From contig NZ_CAJYCN010000001.1 of the NCBI RefSeq assembly GCF_913566895.1, positions 62,001 through 126,000 on the forward strand: a DNA stretch of 64,000 nucleotides, read 5' to 3'. This document shows, one piece after another, positions 27,001 to 36,110 of this stretch. Position 1 is the first letter of the stretch, and every line of letters starts with the position of its first letter. The DNA comes from Listeria ilorinensis (lineage in GTDB: Bacteria; Bacillota; Bacilli; Lactobacillales; Listeriaceae). A program made the translations under genes and the position numbers. The notes below the pieces were generated by a model. The model ran no database searches, was not told the DNA's origin, and was given only the letters and a program-made list of their open reading frames with translations.

Positions 27001-29060
27001 CTAGCTAGATGGTTTAGGTTATTATACAAAAAATGTGTTTCATACCCATTCATATCTGTAACTTTAGAGATATTCCACATTAAATCATATTCATATAAAG
27101 TTTCATGGCCTAACTGATTTCTTATCATGCTGATTTTATTTAACTCATTATATTCGGCCACTATACTTTCGCCATTAAAATTTTTTATTTGAGTAATTTT
27201 TCCTAACTTATTATAGGTATATTCTCTAGTATGACCTTTTGCATTCACAACCTTCCTCAAACGGTTAGATGCATCATACTCATATTTTGTCACATGTCCA
27301 TTCCCATCAGTAGATTGAGAGATTCTATTTAGAACATCATATTCATATTGTGTTTTTTCACCTGTTTCATTTATAACGGAGATAATATTTCCTCTTCTAT
27401 CCCGCTCAATATTAATTTCACTGCTATCTGGATTAATATATTTGATCACCTTTCCTTTTCGATCATGCTCTATCTTTGTTGTCCGATTCAAAACATCCGT
27501 AACAGAGGTAATTTTTCCTTTCTGATCATATGCAAAGTTATATTTTTCACAATCATGTTCAACTATTTTTTGAACTTCTCCTTTTTCATCATATTCAATG
27601 GACATTTCTTCATTTAATGGATTTTTTGTCTTAACTAAATTTCCTTTTTCATCGTAGGAAAACTCGAATGTATGTCCATTTTTGTCAATAGTACGGATTT
27701 TTTGACCATTCTCATTATACTCATTTATTTCCCGACCATCTGAATAAATGATTTCTGTATTACGAAACTGTTCATCATGAAGGTATTCAATTTTATTACC
27801 ATTTTGTTCCGTCAAAATGATTTTCTTTTCTTCATCAATGTATTCATAAAGCATGATTCCGCCATCAGGAAATTCCTGCTTCAACGTACGACCATCTTTA
27901 TCAAATGTATTCTTCACAGCCAATGTATCTTCTGGATTGACAATGACAGTTAATTTATTTTGATCATTGTATTCATATTTTGTTTCTCTCCCCAGTCCAT
28001 CGATTACAGTCACTAGCGCGCCGTCTTTATAAACATATGTGATTTCCCTATCAAAATTATCTTTTATTTTATCAAGTCGATTATCATTATATTCAAAATA
28101 GAAAGCCACATCTTGATTACGAACCTTCTCTAATTTTCCAAACTGGTTATAACTCAAAACAATAAGGGTACCGTTTTTCTCCCGTTTTTCTGTCCACTTT
28201 CCATCTGAATCAAAAGTATACGTATCTTGATCCAACGTTTTCAGACGATAGCCTGACTTATCTTGAACTAATTGTGAGGTTACATCATGTAAGCCTTGAT
28301 AGATCTCCTCTCTTAACACAAAGCTCTCCACGTGACCATCTGGGAAAGTAACCTGAACACCATTTTTAACCTGTCTCAAATTCATTTCAAAATTATGGAT
28401 CCAATCCTTCCCTAGCACACCTATTTGATCATTAATCGAGTTGTACGAACGAATAAATCGCAGTGGTGTTGATCCTTTTATAACTAGATCTTCTTTTTCA
28501 TATGCAAAATTCCCGGTTGCCAGATTAACTGGATCCGAACTATATTCGGCGCTCGCCACCTGCAATCCCTTCGCACGAGATAATAAGCCATCCAGTTCTT
28601 TACCCACCGTATCCAAACCGTTTTTTGCCCGAATGTTTTCCAACTGGCTGAGATAAGCATCTACCGATATATCTGCCATACCCGTTCCGATGGATTCTTT
28701 ATATTGGACAGCTGTAGCTTTCAATCGCTCAGCAACAGAAGTTAATTGATCAACCAATTTCGCACTCTGATTATCAAATCTCGGTGTCTCTTGAATCAAT
28801 TTATCAAAGACTTTTTTTAGCTTTTTCTTATATTCCTCAAAATCTTCTGTATCAAAACTTTCTTGTCGCGAAACCAAACTTACTAAATCATAATTCCGGA
28901 CATTACTGGGTACTTCGTCTACTTGTTGCGAGATGGTGCTGGCATTTTTTTTCAAACCATTACTGATTTCAATTGCCTCATCCATTAATTGCGTTGTATC
29001 ATTCATTAAATCTTGTAGGGTATTAATTCTAAATACTCGGTTCTTGTCCATCTTCACCAT
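24084..29060 (-). CDS. T7SS-linked Rhs/YD-repeat polymorphic toxin
   Basis: 1658 residues. (1) About 1-165: helical, charged, no signal peptide, with the look of T7SS targeting regions; no clear LXG motif. (2) About 174-210: DUF6531-like entry to Rhs proteins (DPVNLATGNFAYEKEDL). (3) About 210-1430: dozens of YD repeats (patterns such as YEYDxLxRL and GNxTxYxYD) that should build a closed shell, ending in the Rhs core (GFTGHLLEKNAFHFAKKRYL, GRFISEDSI, LNSYAYCFNRPLDLIDADG). (4) About 1430-1658: unique C-terminal module with a hydrophobic run near 1597-1620 and another near 1637-1650, probably the toxin. Three small helical genes precede it (5-base gap to the nearest) and a likely immunity gene follows. 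The product is inferred to act on rival bacteria. Confidence 0.8.
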   Translation of the reverse strand: MVKMDKNRVFRINTLQDLMNDTTQLMDEAIEISNGLKKNASTISQQVDEVPSNVRNYDLVSLVSRQESFDTEDFEEYKKKLKKVFDKLIQETPRFDNQSAKLVDQLTSVAERLKATAVQYKESIGTGMADISVDAYLSQLENIRAKNGLDTVGKELDGLLSRAKGLQVASAEYSSDPVNLATGNFAYEKEDLVIKGSTPLRFIRSYNSINDQIGVLGKDWIHNFEMNLRQVKNGVQVTFPDGHVESFVLREEIYQGLHDVTSQLVQDKSGYRLKTLDQDTYTFDSDGKWTEKREKNGTLIVLSYNQFGKLEKVRNQDVAFYFEYNDNRLDKIKDNFDREITYVYKDGALVTVIDGLGRETKYEYNDQNKLTVIVNPEDTLAVKNTFDKDGRTLKQEFPDGGIMLYEYIDEEKKIILTEQNGNKIEYLHDEQFRNTEIIYSDGREINEYNENGQKIRTIDKNGHTFEFSYDEKGNLVKTKNPLNEEMSIEYDEKGEVQKIVEHDCEKYNFAYDQKGKITSVTDVLNRTTKIEHDRKGKVIKYINPDSSEINIERDRRGNIISVINETGEKTQYEYDVLNRISQSTDGNGHVTKYEYDASNRLRKVVNAKGHTREYTYNKLGKITQIKNFNGESIVAEYNELNKISMIRNQLGHETLYEYDLMWNISKVTDMNGYETHFLYNNLNHLASIKNAVGAEECYQYDPVGNLINVQKANGENVSISYDALNRQTALKDENGETTYYKYNSLGEISEVKDPVGNTTQFKHDQMGQLIEKVDTNGHSTKFTYTVLGKVASIIQPNGGIIKYEYYPGGLLHSICSAEGQTESYHYDGNKNLVKKVNHIGEAYNYTYDELDQLIEVEYPNGCGRKYKYDEIGNVVEVEDENGYLTQYEYSKVGQLIKAVDPLGNETHYDYDKMGNLTKIEQLDLIDSDLARIEEKKSEVTQYEYDGLGRVTKLIDSLGHTEEYMYNEIGKIARVKDRDEFVTHFEYDKIGNLSQILYADDKRVRFTYNPLRQLIQVEDWLGKMTTKLDALGNHLEVTDHANQTVKYEWGSQGEKKRLIYPDGTQVDYAYNRSLQLTKLLLNGEEKAHYEYDELGRLAHKVLPMGVKADYQYNELNRLTNLTYTDEKGILDVFSYQYDAAQNKTEIMQQRRDMQEDTGTFRYEYDVLNRLVKASKDGQDIAEYAYDAFGNRVKEIKNHVETTYRYNSNNQLQEMLSPNGRETFEYDRRGNLVAELLNDKIQSSFVFNARNLLSEAQTPELRTNYIYNGFGARVGKKNINLLKPDEIHSEAFLLDYTREAYQLLSKEDGNKHGENYIWDDKLLLSTGEEEVYALNNHLGSPMRTIDTSGQVLDTTIYNEFGQQKSDTMKVGFTGHLLEKNAFHFAKKRYLDTRKGRFISEDSIRGNIYEPQTLNSYAYCFNRPLDLIDADGAWPSWGDLKDGAANAWDSSVDAVKKIPKVASDFWNNHIMGVDQQVVNENMDAGINHKITQHAGGEILVRESSPNLEGNWKIEIPAIPFKIPNTDYKYSSKVSINLSWDDFSVTNSLGVKNENGNYSGVDMVMDKDGITPAFFAGTELKPGLTDEYSMKMENYHVSWGKAILLSVAGVAVGGAATCMTLALLADDPSIIGVADDALIPGIWAGAMAFLISLVDEKDCSNT

Positions 29061-29065
29061 GTTTG

Positions 29066-29362
29066 TCAGTTCCCTTCACCAAATATTTTGCTGATTTTTT
29101 GATCATTTTGTTCATAACTTATCGTGCTTTCTTTAATGAAAGTAGCAATTTTTATAAGTACGTCCAAGCTGGCCTGAACACACGCTTCTTCTTTATGCAG
29201 ATATTCTCTATAAGTTTGATAAAACTCTCCTTTAGAATTGCGATACTGCGTATTTACAGACGAATACATATTCTTAATATTACTTTTATCCCGATTGATT
29301 TTATTTATAATACTAGTCATTTTATCTAGAGTTTCATCTACATTTATTTTATTTCCACTCAT
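29066..29362 (-). CDS. Small helical WXG100-like / T7SS effector partner protein
   Basis: 98 residues from ATG at 29362, with TTAGGAGG about ten bases upstream; a start 33 bases earlier is unsupported. The protein is predicted to be two long helices around a short turn (about residue 46-50, NSKGEF), the size and shape of Esx/WXG100 proteins, but the Trp is missing. Such small helical proteins encoded right before T7SS toxins (Esx-like or LXG-associated Lap proteins) bind the toxin N-terminus and are needed for its export. It ends five bases before the Rhs gene. Confidence 0.6.
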   Translation of the reverse strand: MSGNKINVDETLDKMTSIINKINRDKSNIKNMYSSVNTQYRNSKGEFYQTYREYLHKEEACVQASLDVLIKIATFIKESTISYEQNDQKISKIFGEGN

Positions 29363-29376
29363 CTTATTATATCCTC

Positions 29377-29670
29377 CTAACAAATTGTATCGCAATTTTC
29401 AATTGTCTTTACTAAGGTGTCAACACTTTCAAGATTGGCATCAAAGGCTTCCTCCAAAAGTTCTACAATGTCATGATCTAAGGAGTCTATCAATGCCTCT
29501 ATTTTAGGATTTAAAGCCTCAATATAGAAACAACCATTTTTATTTTTTATAATTTTTCTTAAATCTTTACAGTTCTTATTTAGTTCCTTTACTACACTAG
29601 AATGTAATTTCTTTACCTGTGAATCTATAAAATTGTACTCCTGTTGCTGCAGATTTATATTATTCGACAT
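29377..29670 (-). CDS. Small helical protein, putative T7SS effector partner
   Basis: 97 residues, nearly all amphipathic helix, with two short helical halves separated near NKNGCFYIEALNP. No signal peptide. I do not recognise its family; it sits in the slot used by YwqI/DUF5344- or Lap-type genes in other T7SS toxin operons. AGGAGG precedes ATG at 29670. The next gene starts within 15 bases. Probably a chaperone or targeting partner of the Rhs toxin. Confidence 0.55.
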   Translation of the reverse strand: MSNNINLQQQEYNFIDSQVKKLHSSVVKELNKNCKDLRKIIKNKNGCFYIEALNPKIEALIDSLDHDIVELLEEAFDANLESVDTLVKTIENCDTIC

Positions 29671-29682
29671 CTGTTCTTCCTC

Positions 29683-30075
29683 CTATAGCTCTGCTATTTT
29701 TCGTGTTAACTCTGAAATATCGGCATTTAATTCCGTTTTATATCGCTGCAAGCTACTGATTTGAACATCAATTTGTTTGCTAATGTCTTTGGCTTTTTTA
29801 ATATATCGCTCCATCTTCTCTACCTTTTCTGGAAACTCATCGGAGAGATTTTTTGCTACTATACCTTCAAAAGAGTCTTTAATATAAATTTCACCTGCTG
29901 GCCCCCTTAATAATGTTTTTTGCTTACCTTCCCATTTATTAATTTTTTGCTCCACCTTAGATTTCGAACTTTTCAAATCACCAATGCTTTCTGTACATTC
30001 TGTCCTCTCTTTTTTCAACTTGCTACGTTTCTCCGTGTAATATTTTTTTTTAGCTTTATCAATTAAATCTCCCAC
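29683..30075 (-). CDS. Coiled-coil YwqH-like (DUF5082-type) T7SS accessory protein
   Basis: 130 residues from GTG at 30075, with AGGAGGG six bases upstream. The N-terminal half (KKERTECTESIGDLKSSKSK) and C-terminal half (KAKDISKQIDVQISSLQRYK) are coiled coils joined by a segment containing WEGKQKTLLRGPAG, whose W-x-G recalls WXG proteins. The layout resembles B. subtilis YwqH, which is encoded just before the LXG toxin YwqJ. It follows essC by 19 bases and begins the effector module. Confidence 0.6.
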   Translation of the reverse strand: MGDLIDKAKKKYYTEKRSKLKKERTECTESIGDLKSSKSKVEQKINKWEGKQKTLLRGPAGEIYIKDSFEGIVAKNLSDEFPEKVEKMERYIKKAKDISKQIDVQISSLQRYKTELNADISELTRKIAEL

Positions 30076-30094
30076 ACTAATCCCTCCTGATTAT

Positions 30095-33000
30095 TTACAT
30101 GCCAATTTTGATTTTTTCTGGTTGATTTTCATAGATGATATATGCTTCCCCTGGTTTTAAGGTTTTTTCTTGTGGTATTCTGCTATTTGTTGTAAATACA
30201 GTTTGGTCACTAACACGCATGCCTAGTAAAACCGCTCTCGTTTCTTTAACTTTAGTTAAAACATCCCCATAACCTCTTGCTAGACCTCCTAGTACATTGG
30301 CCGCTATAATCCACATGCCACTTTTACCATCCTGTGCAAGCAATTCAACGATTTGGTTCTGAGCTCTTGTTGATAAGCTTCCTTGAATTTGACTTATACC
30401 ATTAAAAATTAAACATTTTGGCTGATACTGTTGATAGAAATCTTGCGGATTTAGTTCCCCATTTGTTTCTTGTAATTTTTCTTGAAGGGATTCTTCGCGT
30501 TCCTTCAACTCTTGATAATAATCTTCAATAATCGATTCTGTTTCTTCCACCTCTGTCACATAATCAGTAAGAAGGGCTTTTAAATGAATTAACTCCATAG
30601 ATTTTTGATCACTCAACACTACTTCTATATTTGATTTTTTTGTAATGATTTGAATAATAGATTCTAAAAACTTCACTGTATTAGCTGCTGTTTCTGCTGT
30701 TACTATGAGATTTTGTTTGTTCAATGGGGTGCTCACTGGTTGCGCAAATTCATAGTCAATACCCAAAGGCAAATTACCATAGCTGTCAAGCAACTTCTGA
30801 GTCTTCTCCATTTCAAGAAATTCTTCCAATGAAAAATCATCTTTGACCATTGGTATCGGCTCAGGTAAATCCCCACTCCAATCTTTTTTCATTTCCAAAC
30901 TCTCCTGTTGCAAATCAGCTATTATCTCTAATGTATCTCCACTCTTGCTTGGAAGAACTGCTTGGAAAGCAGTTGGCTGCTCTACTTTCACCAACCCTCT
31001 CCCTGGAATTTCTTCAATTGATAGACTGGATCTCCCTACTATATTATGCGGCTCACTTTTATCAATTAAGAATAGGGCTACCTGATGTTTAATATTAGCC
31101 AAAACTTGTGTCCGAATAGCATTTTGACGTACAGCACTGATTAACATATGAAGACCCACACCAGCACCTTCACGCGCAACTTGGGCAACCATTTTTTCAA
31201 ATTCATCTTTATAACTTGCTTCCGCTAAAGAATCGTAGGCATCGATTACAAAAACAATATTCGGGATATTTTTCCCACTTGCTTTTTCATACATGGAAAT
31301 ATTAGCTACACCATACTCACTTAGGAGTTTTTTACGTTCTTTAAGTTCTTTATATATTCTGCGGATTAGTTTACCTATTTTTTCTACCTCGTCCACCATA
31401 CAAACATCTGCTACATGTGGCAAATCTTTTAATGGAAGCAATCCATTTGTTCCTAAATCAATTAAGTATATATGAAGATCAGCTGGGCTTTGTTGTCTTA
31501 CCAAGTCCATCGTAAGTGCTTGTAAGAAAGTCGATTTACCGTATCCTGGGCTTGAAAAGACTGCAATATGTCCATCTTTAGACAAATCAATGGCGTATGA
31601 TTCTTGTGCTTGCATTTCAGGTATATCTAAAAAACCTATTGTTGCTTTTAATGGTATTTTTTCTTCCTGCCAAGTCTTTTTATAGTTCACCGGATGCAAC
31701 TCCGGCAAATAAATCCGTTCCTCAAGCGGCGGCAACCACGGTCTCGGCAATGCTTCAATTCCTTGTTGTTCCGTATAGTCATGAATATGATCGATCACCG
31801 CGTCCAACTCGGATGGGAGTTTGGTCAGGTCGTCTTTTTTATCCAAACCGCTCAAATCCTCGGTCAAGATATCATATTGACCCAGCTCATTGATTGCATA
31901 AATGGTTGTATCAATATACTCTGTGTCTTCTTTATCTGGTACATAATCTGCACCGCTCCACGCACTCTGGAATAGTTCGTAGATCTCATTATTCCCGACT
32001 TGCAAGTATGCACGACCTGGTAGGGTGATGTCCGCGGCGTCGGGCGTTTTAAGCATTTCATTCGAGTCGCTGGCGTTCTGAACCTTCAGCGCCAACTTGA
32101 ACTTGGAGTTCGACCAGATTTGGTCGTCAACTACACCGCTCGGTTTTTGGGTCGCTAGGATCAGATGGATACCTAGTGAACGGCCGATCCGGGCGGTCGA
32201 GACGAGTTCCTTCATGAAGTCCGGTTGTTCGGATTTTAGTTCGGCGAATTCATCGGAAATGAGGAACAGGTGCGGCATCGGTTCGCTGGCCTTGCCCTGC
32301 TTGTACAGTTTTTGATATTGGTTGATATGATTGACATCGTGCTCGCCAAATAAACGCTGCCGTTTTTGCAGCTCGGCTTTGATGGAGGCTAGAGCTCGCA
32401 TCGATTGGGCGCCATCTAGATTGGTGATCGTGCCGAGCAAGTGCGGCATGTTTTTGAACAGGTTGGCCATGCCGCCGCCCTTATAGTCGATCAACAGAAA
32501 AGCAACTTCGTACGGATGGAAATTGACGGCAAGTGAAATGATGTACGACTGGATGATTTCGGATTTCCCTGAACCGGTCGTTCCGGCTACGAGTCCGTGG
32601 GGGCCATGGGCTTTTTCATGCAGATTCAATTGGACAAGATCGTCCTTGCCGCGTAAACCAAGCGGAACGGCCAAGCTTTTATATGTTTCATTTTTGGCCC
32701 AGCGTCCGGCGATATTCAGCTCTTCTACTTTTTCTACGCCATACATTTCTAAAAATGTGACGGATTCTGGGATTGAATTTTTTAGGTTCTGCAAATGATT
32801 GAGCGGTGCCAGGGCGCGGCTCACTTCTTCTTTGTCAAAATCTGCCGGGAAGTGATCTGGCACAAAATGACGGTTGACGAGCTCACCATTCTCTAGCAAA
32901 ATATTACCGTTTTGGGCGTCGCGAATATCGACAACGGTTTTTACATGCTCTGGCAAACTTTGCATCACATCTTGTACGAAAATCAACGAAACACCCAAAT

Positions 33001-34597
33001 CGCTCGGGTCTTCATTGAAGAATTCCATGACGGTATGGTCCAGGATCATTTTTTCATCGGTCACAAGCACGACATAGCGTGGTGTGAAGTAGAGCTGCTC
33101 GGTTTTATTCGTATGTTCACTCAATGCTTGCTTGCGTTCTTTTAAAATTTGATACAGGGAGTTCAGCACCTGATCACGTGAACGTTCATGATACACAAAG
33201 CCGCGGACGTTGACATCTCGCAGGTCGGCATGTGGTAACCAGCGCATCCATTCCCAGTCGGCTTTTTCTTCCTCCGGGAAAATCGTGATGAATTGTAGAT
33301 CATAATAACTGTGGAACAGTGCGGTCTGCATGACCATCATTTGTAGCTGCTCCAAAACGAGACGACGCGGGCCAATATAGCCAACTGGTCCGTGCATCAG
33401 GTCGGTGGCAATAGGAACATTCTGCACGCGCAGGTATTGGCCTTTTAGGGCTTTGGCTTCTTCGATCAGTGCATCTTTCTCCTGCGTGAATTCTTCTTCT
33501 CGAAAATCGATCGGGAAGCTGCTTTTTTCCTCACCGCAACCGACGCGGAAGGTCAAAAAGTCATGGTGGAACATGGTTTTTTCGTAAATGCGTGAGTCGA
33601 TGCTGGTTGCCATCGCACGGATCTCTTCAATGTCGGGATAGTGATATGTCAAGGCATGGCGCTGCTCAAGGCTCGCTTCATGTAGTTCCTTCGTCTTCAT
33701 TTTTAGATAGCGATCGTAGCTTTCTTCGCGTTCTTTGACATCTACTTTATATTTCTTACTATTTTTAATAAAGTTGGTGAGTGACATGATTACAGTCATT
33801 CCTGTCATTGCCAGCGTCATGATGATATAGATTCCGCGAGGCTGGAAAATCGAGATGATAACAGTCAGTGCAATCATCACAAGTGGCGGGAGAATGATCT
33901 TGATCAGGCCTTCTGTCGGCTTGGACGGGGCGGCGGACGGTTTGGCGATCGTCATTTTCTCTTCCGGCGCACGGTAGATGATTCGCGGGGAACGGTGGTA
34001 GTCCGGATAATCCTCGCTATAGGCATTATCGGCCGCATAAAGTGGTGCTAGGCGGCTTGTCACGCGACTGTCTGCTGCCAAGATGGTCAGGTCGCTCAGT
34101 CCGACTTGGATCGTCACACCGTCTGTGTAAAGCTGGTCGCCTGCTTCCAGCCGGATAGGCCCATTCACACGCGCAAAATTATGATAGACCTCGCCGCTTT
34201 CGATATGTGCCTCAAAAAAGCGCTGTCTGTCGTCGCGTAAAAAGCTCATACTGGTTTTCGTGTCCTGCAAAATAATATCTCGATCGGTATCAGCGCCAAA
34301 TGTGACAACCAATTTATCCGAGACATCATAACTGCGGCTCTTTAAATCCTGTGCCAAATAGAAACCCAATTTCGTGTCTTCTGTTTCGATCTCTGTCAGT
34401 TCGTCTAAAGAAAGCGCCGTACTGCCGGCAAACCAATTGTCGTCCTGCCAAGCGATTTCTAGTGTTTCGGCCATCTGCGGATAGGTCACCGTATCTTCCA
34501 AACGGCTACCGATCGTGAAACGGCGATCATTCCGTTGCAAATGTTGTTTGTGGCATGTTTCACCATTGGTTACAATCAAAAATGCACTTTTTCCCAT
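30095..34597 (-). CDS. essC: T7SS membrane ATPase EssC (FtsK/SpoIIIE type)
   Basis: 1500 residues from ATG at 34597 (GAGGGAG upstream, four bases after the essB stop). N-terminal forkhead-associated-like domains (to about 190), two membrane segments near 229-275, then ATPase domains: D1 with Walker A GTTGSGKSEIIQS near 675 and Walker B FLLIDYKGGG, D2 with SSPGYGKSTFLQ near 1017, and a D3 whose P-loop is degenerate (VTAETAANTVKFLE). EssC drives secretion and recognises substrates through its C-terminal part. The first two thirds have ordinary base composition; from about 31690 (residue ~970) to the stop it becomes markedly AT-rich, like the effector genes downstream. Confidence 0.96.
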   Translation of the reverse strand: MGKSAFLIVTNGETCHKQHLQRNDRRFTIGSRLEDTVTYPQMAETLEIAWQDDNWFAGSTALSLDELTEIETEDTKLGFYLAQDLKSRSYDVSDKLVVTFGADTDRDIILQDTKTSMSFLRDDRQRFFEAHIESGEVYHNFARVNGPIRLEAGDQLYTDGVTIQVGLSDLTILAADSRVTSRLAPLYAADNAYSEDYPDYHRSPRIIYRAPEEKMTIAKPSAAPSKPTEGLIKIILPPLVMIALTVIISIFQPRGIYIIMTLAMTGMTVIMSLTNFIKNSKKYKVDVKEREESYDRYLKMKTKELHEASLEQRHALTYHYPDIEEIRAMATSIDSRIYEKTMFHHDFLTFRVGCGEEKSSFPIDFREEEFTQEKDALIEEAKALKGQYLRVQNVPIATDLMHGPVGYIGPRRLVLEQLQMMVMQTALFHSYYDLQFITIFPEEEKADWEWMRWLPHADLRDVNVRGFVYHERSRDQVLNSLYQILKERKQALSEHTNKTEQLYFTPRYVVLVTDEKMILDHTVMEFFNEDPSDLGVSLIFVQDVMQSLPEHVKTVVDIRDAQNGNILLENGELVNRHFVPDHFPADFDKEEVSRALAPLNHLQNLKNSIPESVTFLEMYGVEKVEELNIAGRWAKNETYKSLAVPLGLRGKDDLVQLNLHEKAHGPHGLVAGTTGSGKSEIIQSYIISLAVNFHPYEVAFLLIDYKGGGMANLFKNMPHLLGTITNLDGAQSMRALASIKAELQKRQRLFGEHDVNHINQYQKLYKQGKASEPMPHLFLISDEFAELKSEQPDFMKELVSTARIGRSLGIHLILATQKPSGVVDDQIWSNSKFKLALKVQNASDSNEMLKTPDAADITLPGRAYLQVGNNEIYELFQSAWSGADYVPDKEDTEYIDTTIYAINELGQYDILTEDLSGLDKKDDLTKLPSELDAVIDHIHDYTEQQGIEALPRPWLPPLEERIYLPELHPVNYKKTWQEEKIPLKATIGFLDIPEMQAQESYAIDLSKDGHIAVFSSPGYGKSTFLQALTMDLVRQQSPADLHIYLIDLGTNGLLPLKDLPHVADVCMVDEVEKIGKLIRRIYKELKERKKLLSEYGVANISMYEKASGKNIPNIVFVIDAYDSLAEASYKDEFEKMVAQVAREGAGVGLHMLISAVRQNAIRTQVLANIKHQVALFLIDKSEPHNIVGRSSLSIEEIPGRGLVKVEQPTAFQAVLPSKSGDTLEIIADLQQESLEMKKDWSGDLPEPIPMVKDDFSLEEFLEMEKTQKLLDSYGNLPLGIDYEFAQPVSTPLNKQNLIVTAETAANTVKFLESIIQIITKKSNIEVVLSDQKSMELIHLKALLTDYVTEVEETESIIEDYYQELKEREESLQEKLQETNGELNPQDFYQQYQPKCLIFNGISQIQGSLSTRAQNQIVELLAQDGKSGMWIIAANVLGGLARGYGDVLTKVKETRAVLLGMRVSDQTVFTTNSRIPQEKTLKPGEAYIIYENQPEKIKIGM

Positions 34598-34601
34598 CTT
34601 C

Positions 34602-35816
34602 TTATTCTCCCTCTTGTTGTGTGGTGGCGCTAGAATCATCTGTACTCTCTTCTTCTTCCGCCTTTGTCAGTTTTTCCTGTTCCGCCTTGATTTCATCTTC
34701 AATTTTTTCTTGTTTCTCGATTTTCTTATTGCCGCTCAGTGTCGTATCGTTTTTCACTTGGTCTAGTTCCTGTACGAGGCTATAAATGATCAAATCTGGT
34801 TCATCGAGCAGCTTTGCGATATCGTTCGACTTATTGAATTCTCCGCGGCCATTATAGATCCAGTACAGCAGATACTGTGGGTCAGATTTAAGACTGACGT
34901 TGTTCATGATGTTCTCTTTTTTCTTATCATCGAGTTTTTCACCTTGGATATAGGAATAAGCCAGCTCATATTGTGTCGTTTGTGGCATTTTTTCCGGATC
35001 CTCATCTTCCAGTCCGGTGATCACTTTGTCATAGTCTGTCTTAAGAAAATTCTCGTTGGCAGTCAGCAGCTTATTTTGATAAGGCACCTTCATAAAGGCA
35101 AAATAGCCCAGTGGAATCGCCAAAATTATTGCCGCAATGATAAAACTGACGGCCAGCCCTTTGAAGGTCTTGAATTTTTTCTTGGGAACGGTCGTCATTG
35201 TTTTGGCGATCCGTTTGGTTTCGGCTTGGTAAGCATCGGCTAAGACCTGATTGAGCTCTGCAATGCCGGCCGCATTCACGACTGCTTTTTCATACTGGGT
35301 GCTGTGGGCATTCTGAAGCGAGCCATTATACAGGTCTTCAAAGCCGTATTTTTTAGAAAACATCGCCACGGCTAGGCAGCGATATTGTTTCAGGAAGCGC
35401 TCTTCTGTCAGGTCATAAGGCGGCACAAGGCCTTTCATCCCACGGTGGACGATCTGCGGTTCCAAGTTCAGGTCGAATACCAGATTATCCGGGTGCAGGA
35501 AAAAAGTATAGCGCGTGTCGAGCAGTCGCGCCAGTTTGCCAACATTGTATAGCGCCCGCAACTTATCCGCCCGTGTCATCTTGATCAGCTCGCCAAAACT
35601 GATGGTATCGCCTGAAACGCTATAGTCGAAGCGATAGCTGTCATTTTCATGGGTGATTTCGACTGGTAGGAAGCTCTCGGCTGGTTTTTTCAGCAGTTCG
35701 ATCTGCTCGATCGTTTTTAATTTTGTACGTGATTCGGTGAAAGTAGTTGTCCAAACTGTGTCTGTATAGCTGAATGGATAGCTTGTACCATCCATTTCGA
35801 TGTGATTTGTTGTCAT
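34602..35816 (-). CDS. essB: T7SS core protein EssB (membrane pseudokinase)
   Basis: 404 residues. A cytoplasmic pseudokinase-like domain (about 1-215, including RYTFFLHPDNLVFDLNLEPQ and RGMKGLVPPYDLTEERFLKQ) is followed by one membrane segment (about 220-242, AVSFIIAAIILAIPLGYFAF) and an outer helical domain, ending in an acidic Glu-rich tail. EssB is an essential membrane part of the firmicute T7SS channel. It lies between esaB and essC in the usual order, 18 bases after esaB. Confidence 0.94.
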   Translation of the reverse strand: MTTNHIEMDGTSYPFSYTDTVWTTTFTESRTKLKTIEQIELLKKPAESFLPVEITHENDSYRFDYSVSGDTISFGELIKMTRADKLRALYNVGKLARLLDTRYTFFLHPDNLVFDLNLEPQIVHRGMKGLVPPYDLTEERFLKQYRCLAVAMFSKKYGFEDLYNGSLQNAHSTQYEKAVVNAAGIAELNQVLADAYQAETKRIAKTMTTVPKKKFKTFKGLAVSFIIAAIILAIPLGYFAFMKVPYQNKLLTANENFLKTDYDKVITGLEDEDPEKMPQTTQYELAYSYIQGEKLDDKKKENIMNNVSLKSDPQYLLYWIYNGRGEFNKSNDIAKLLDEPDLIIYSLVQELDQVKNDTTLSGNKKIEKQEKIEDEIKAEQEKLTKAEEEESTDDSSATTQQEGE

Positions 35817-35834
35817 TCTCCCTAACTCCTCTTT

Positions 35835-36086
35835 TTATAAGATTTTTAAAATGTCACCGCTTGTGATCTGAAAGTCAGTCAATCTGTCATCATCGCTCAG
35901 CAGGATCGCCTTATTGGTCGTTTTGATGGTGCAGCTCGACAAGTCGGGTGGCTGTATTTTGAGTGTTTCTGCTAAATTTTGGATGAGTGCTTTGACAGGC
36001 TGGTGGATCGGAATGCGCAAATCATAGCATCCAGCTCCCCAGCTCTCTAAGTCGACCGTCACGTCGATATGTGTCTCTTTGGCCAT
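35835..36086 (-). CDS. esaB: T7SS ubiquitin-like cytoplasmic protein EsaB
   Basis: 83 residues, the typical length of EsaB/YukD. The sequence starts with THIDVTVDL and has the ubiquitin-like run AETLKIQPPDL and LTDFQITSGDILKIL. EsaB/YukD proteins adopt a ubiquitin fold without the terminal Gly-Gly and are needed for or regulate T7 secretion. It stands between essA and essB. Confidence 0.93.
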   Translation of the reverse strand: MAKETHIDVTVDLESWGAGCYDLRIPIHQPVKALIQNLAETLKIQPPDLSSCTIKTTNKAILLSDDDRLTDFQITSGDILKIL

Positions 36087-36110
36087 TGTGGTTCGCTCCC
36101 TTATTCTTCT

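Noticed and set aside
24084-29060. YD repeats as a CRISPR or nucleotide satellite array
   Set aside because: Repeats are at protein level only, irregular in length, without conserved DNA units and spacers.
28500-29060. Naming the Rhs N-terminus an LXG domain
   Set aside because: It is helical and of similar size, but no clear L-x-G motif could be placed; left as an LXG-like targeting region.
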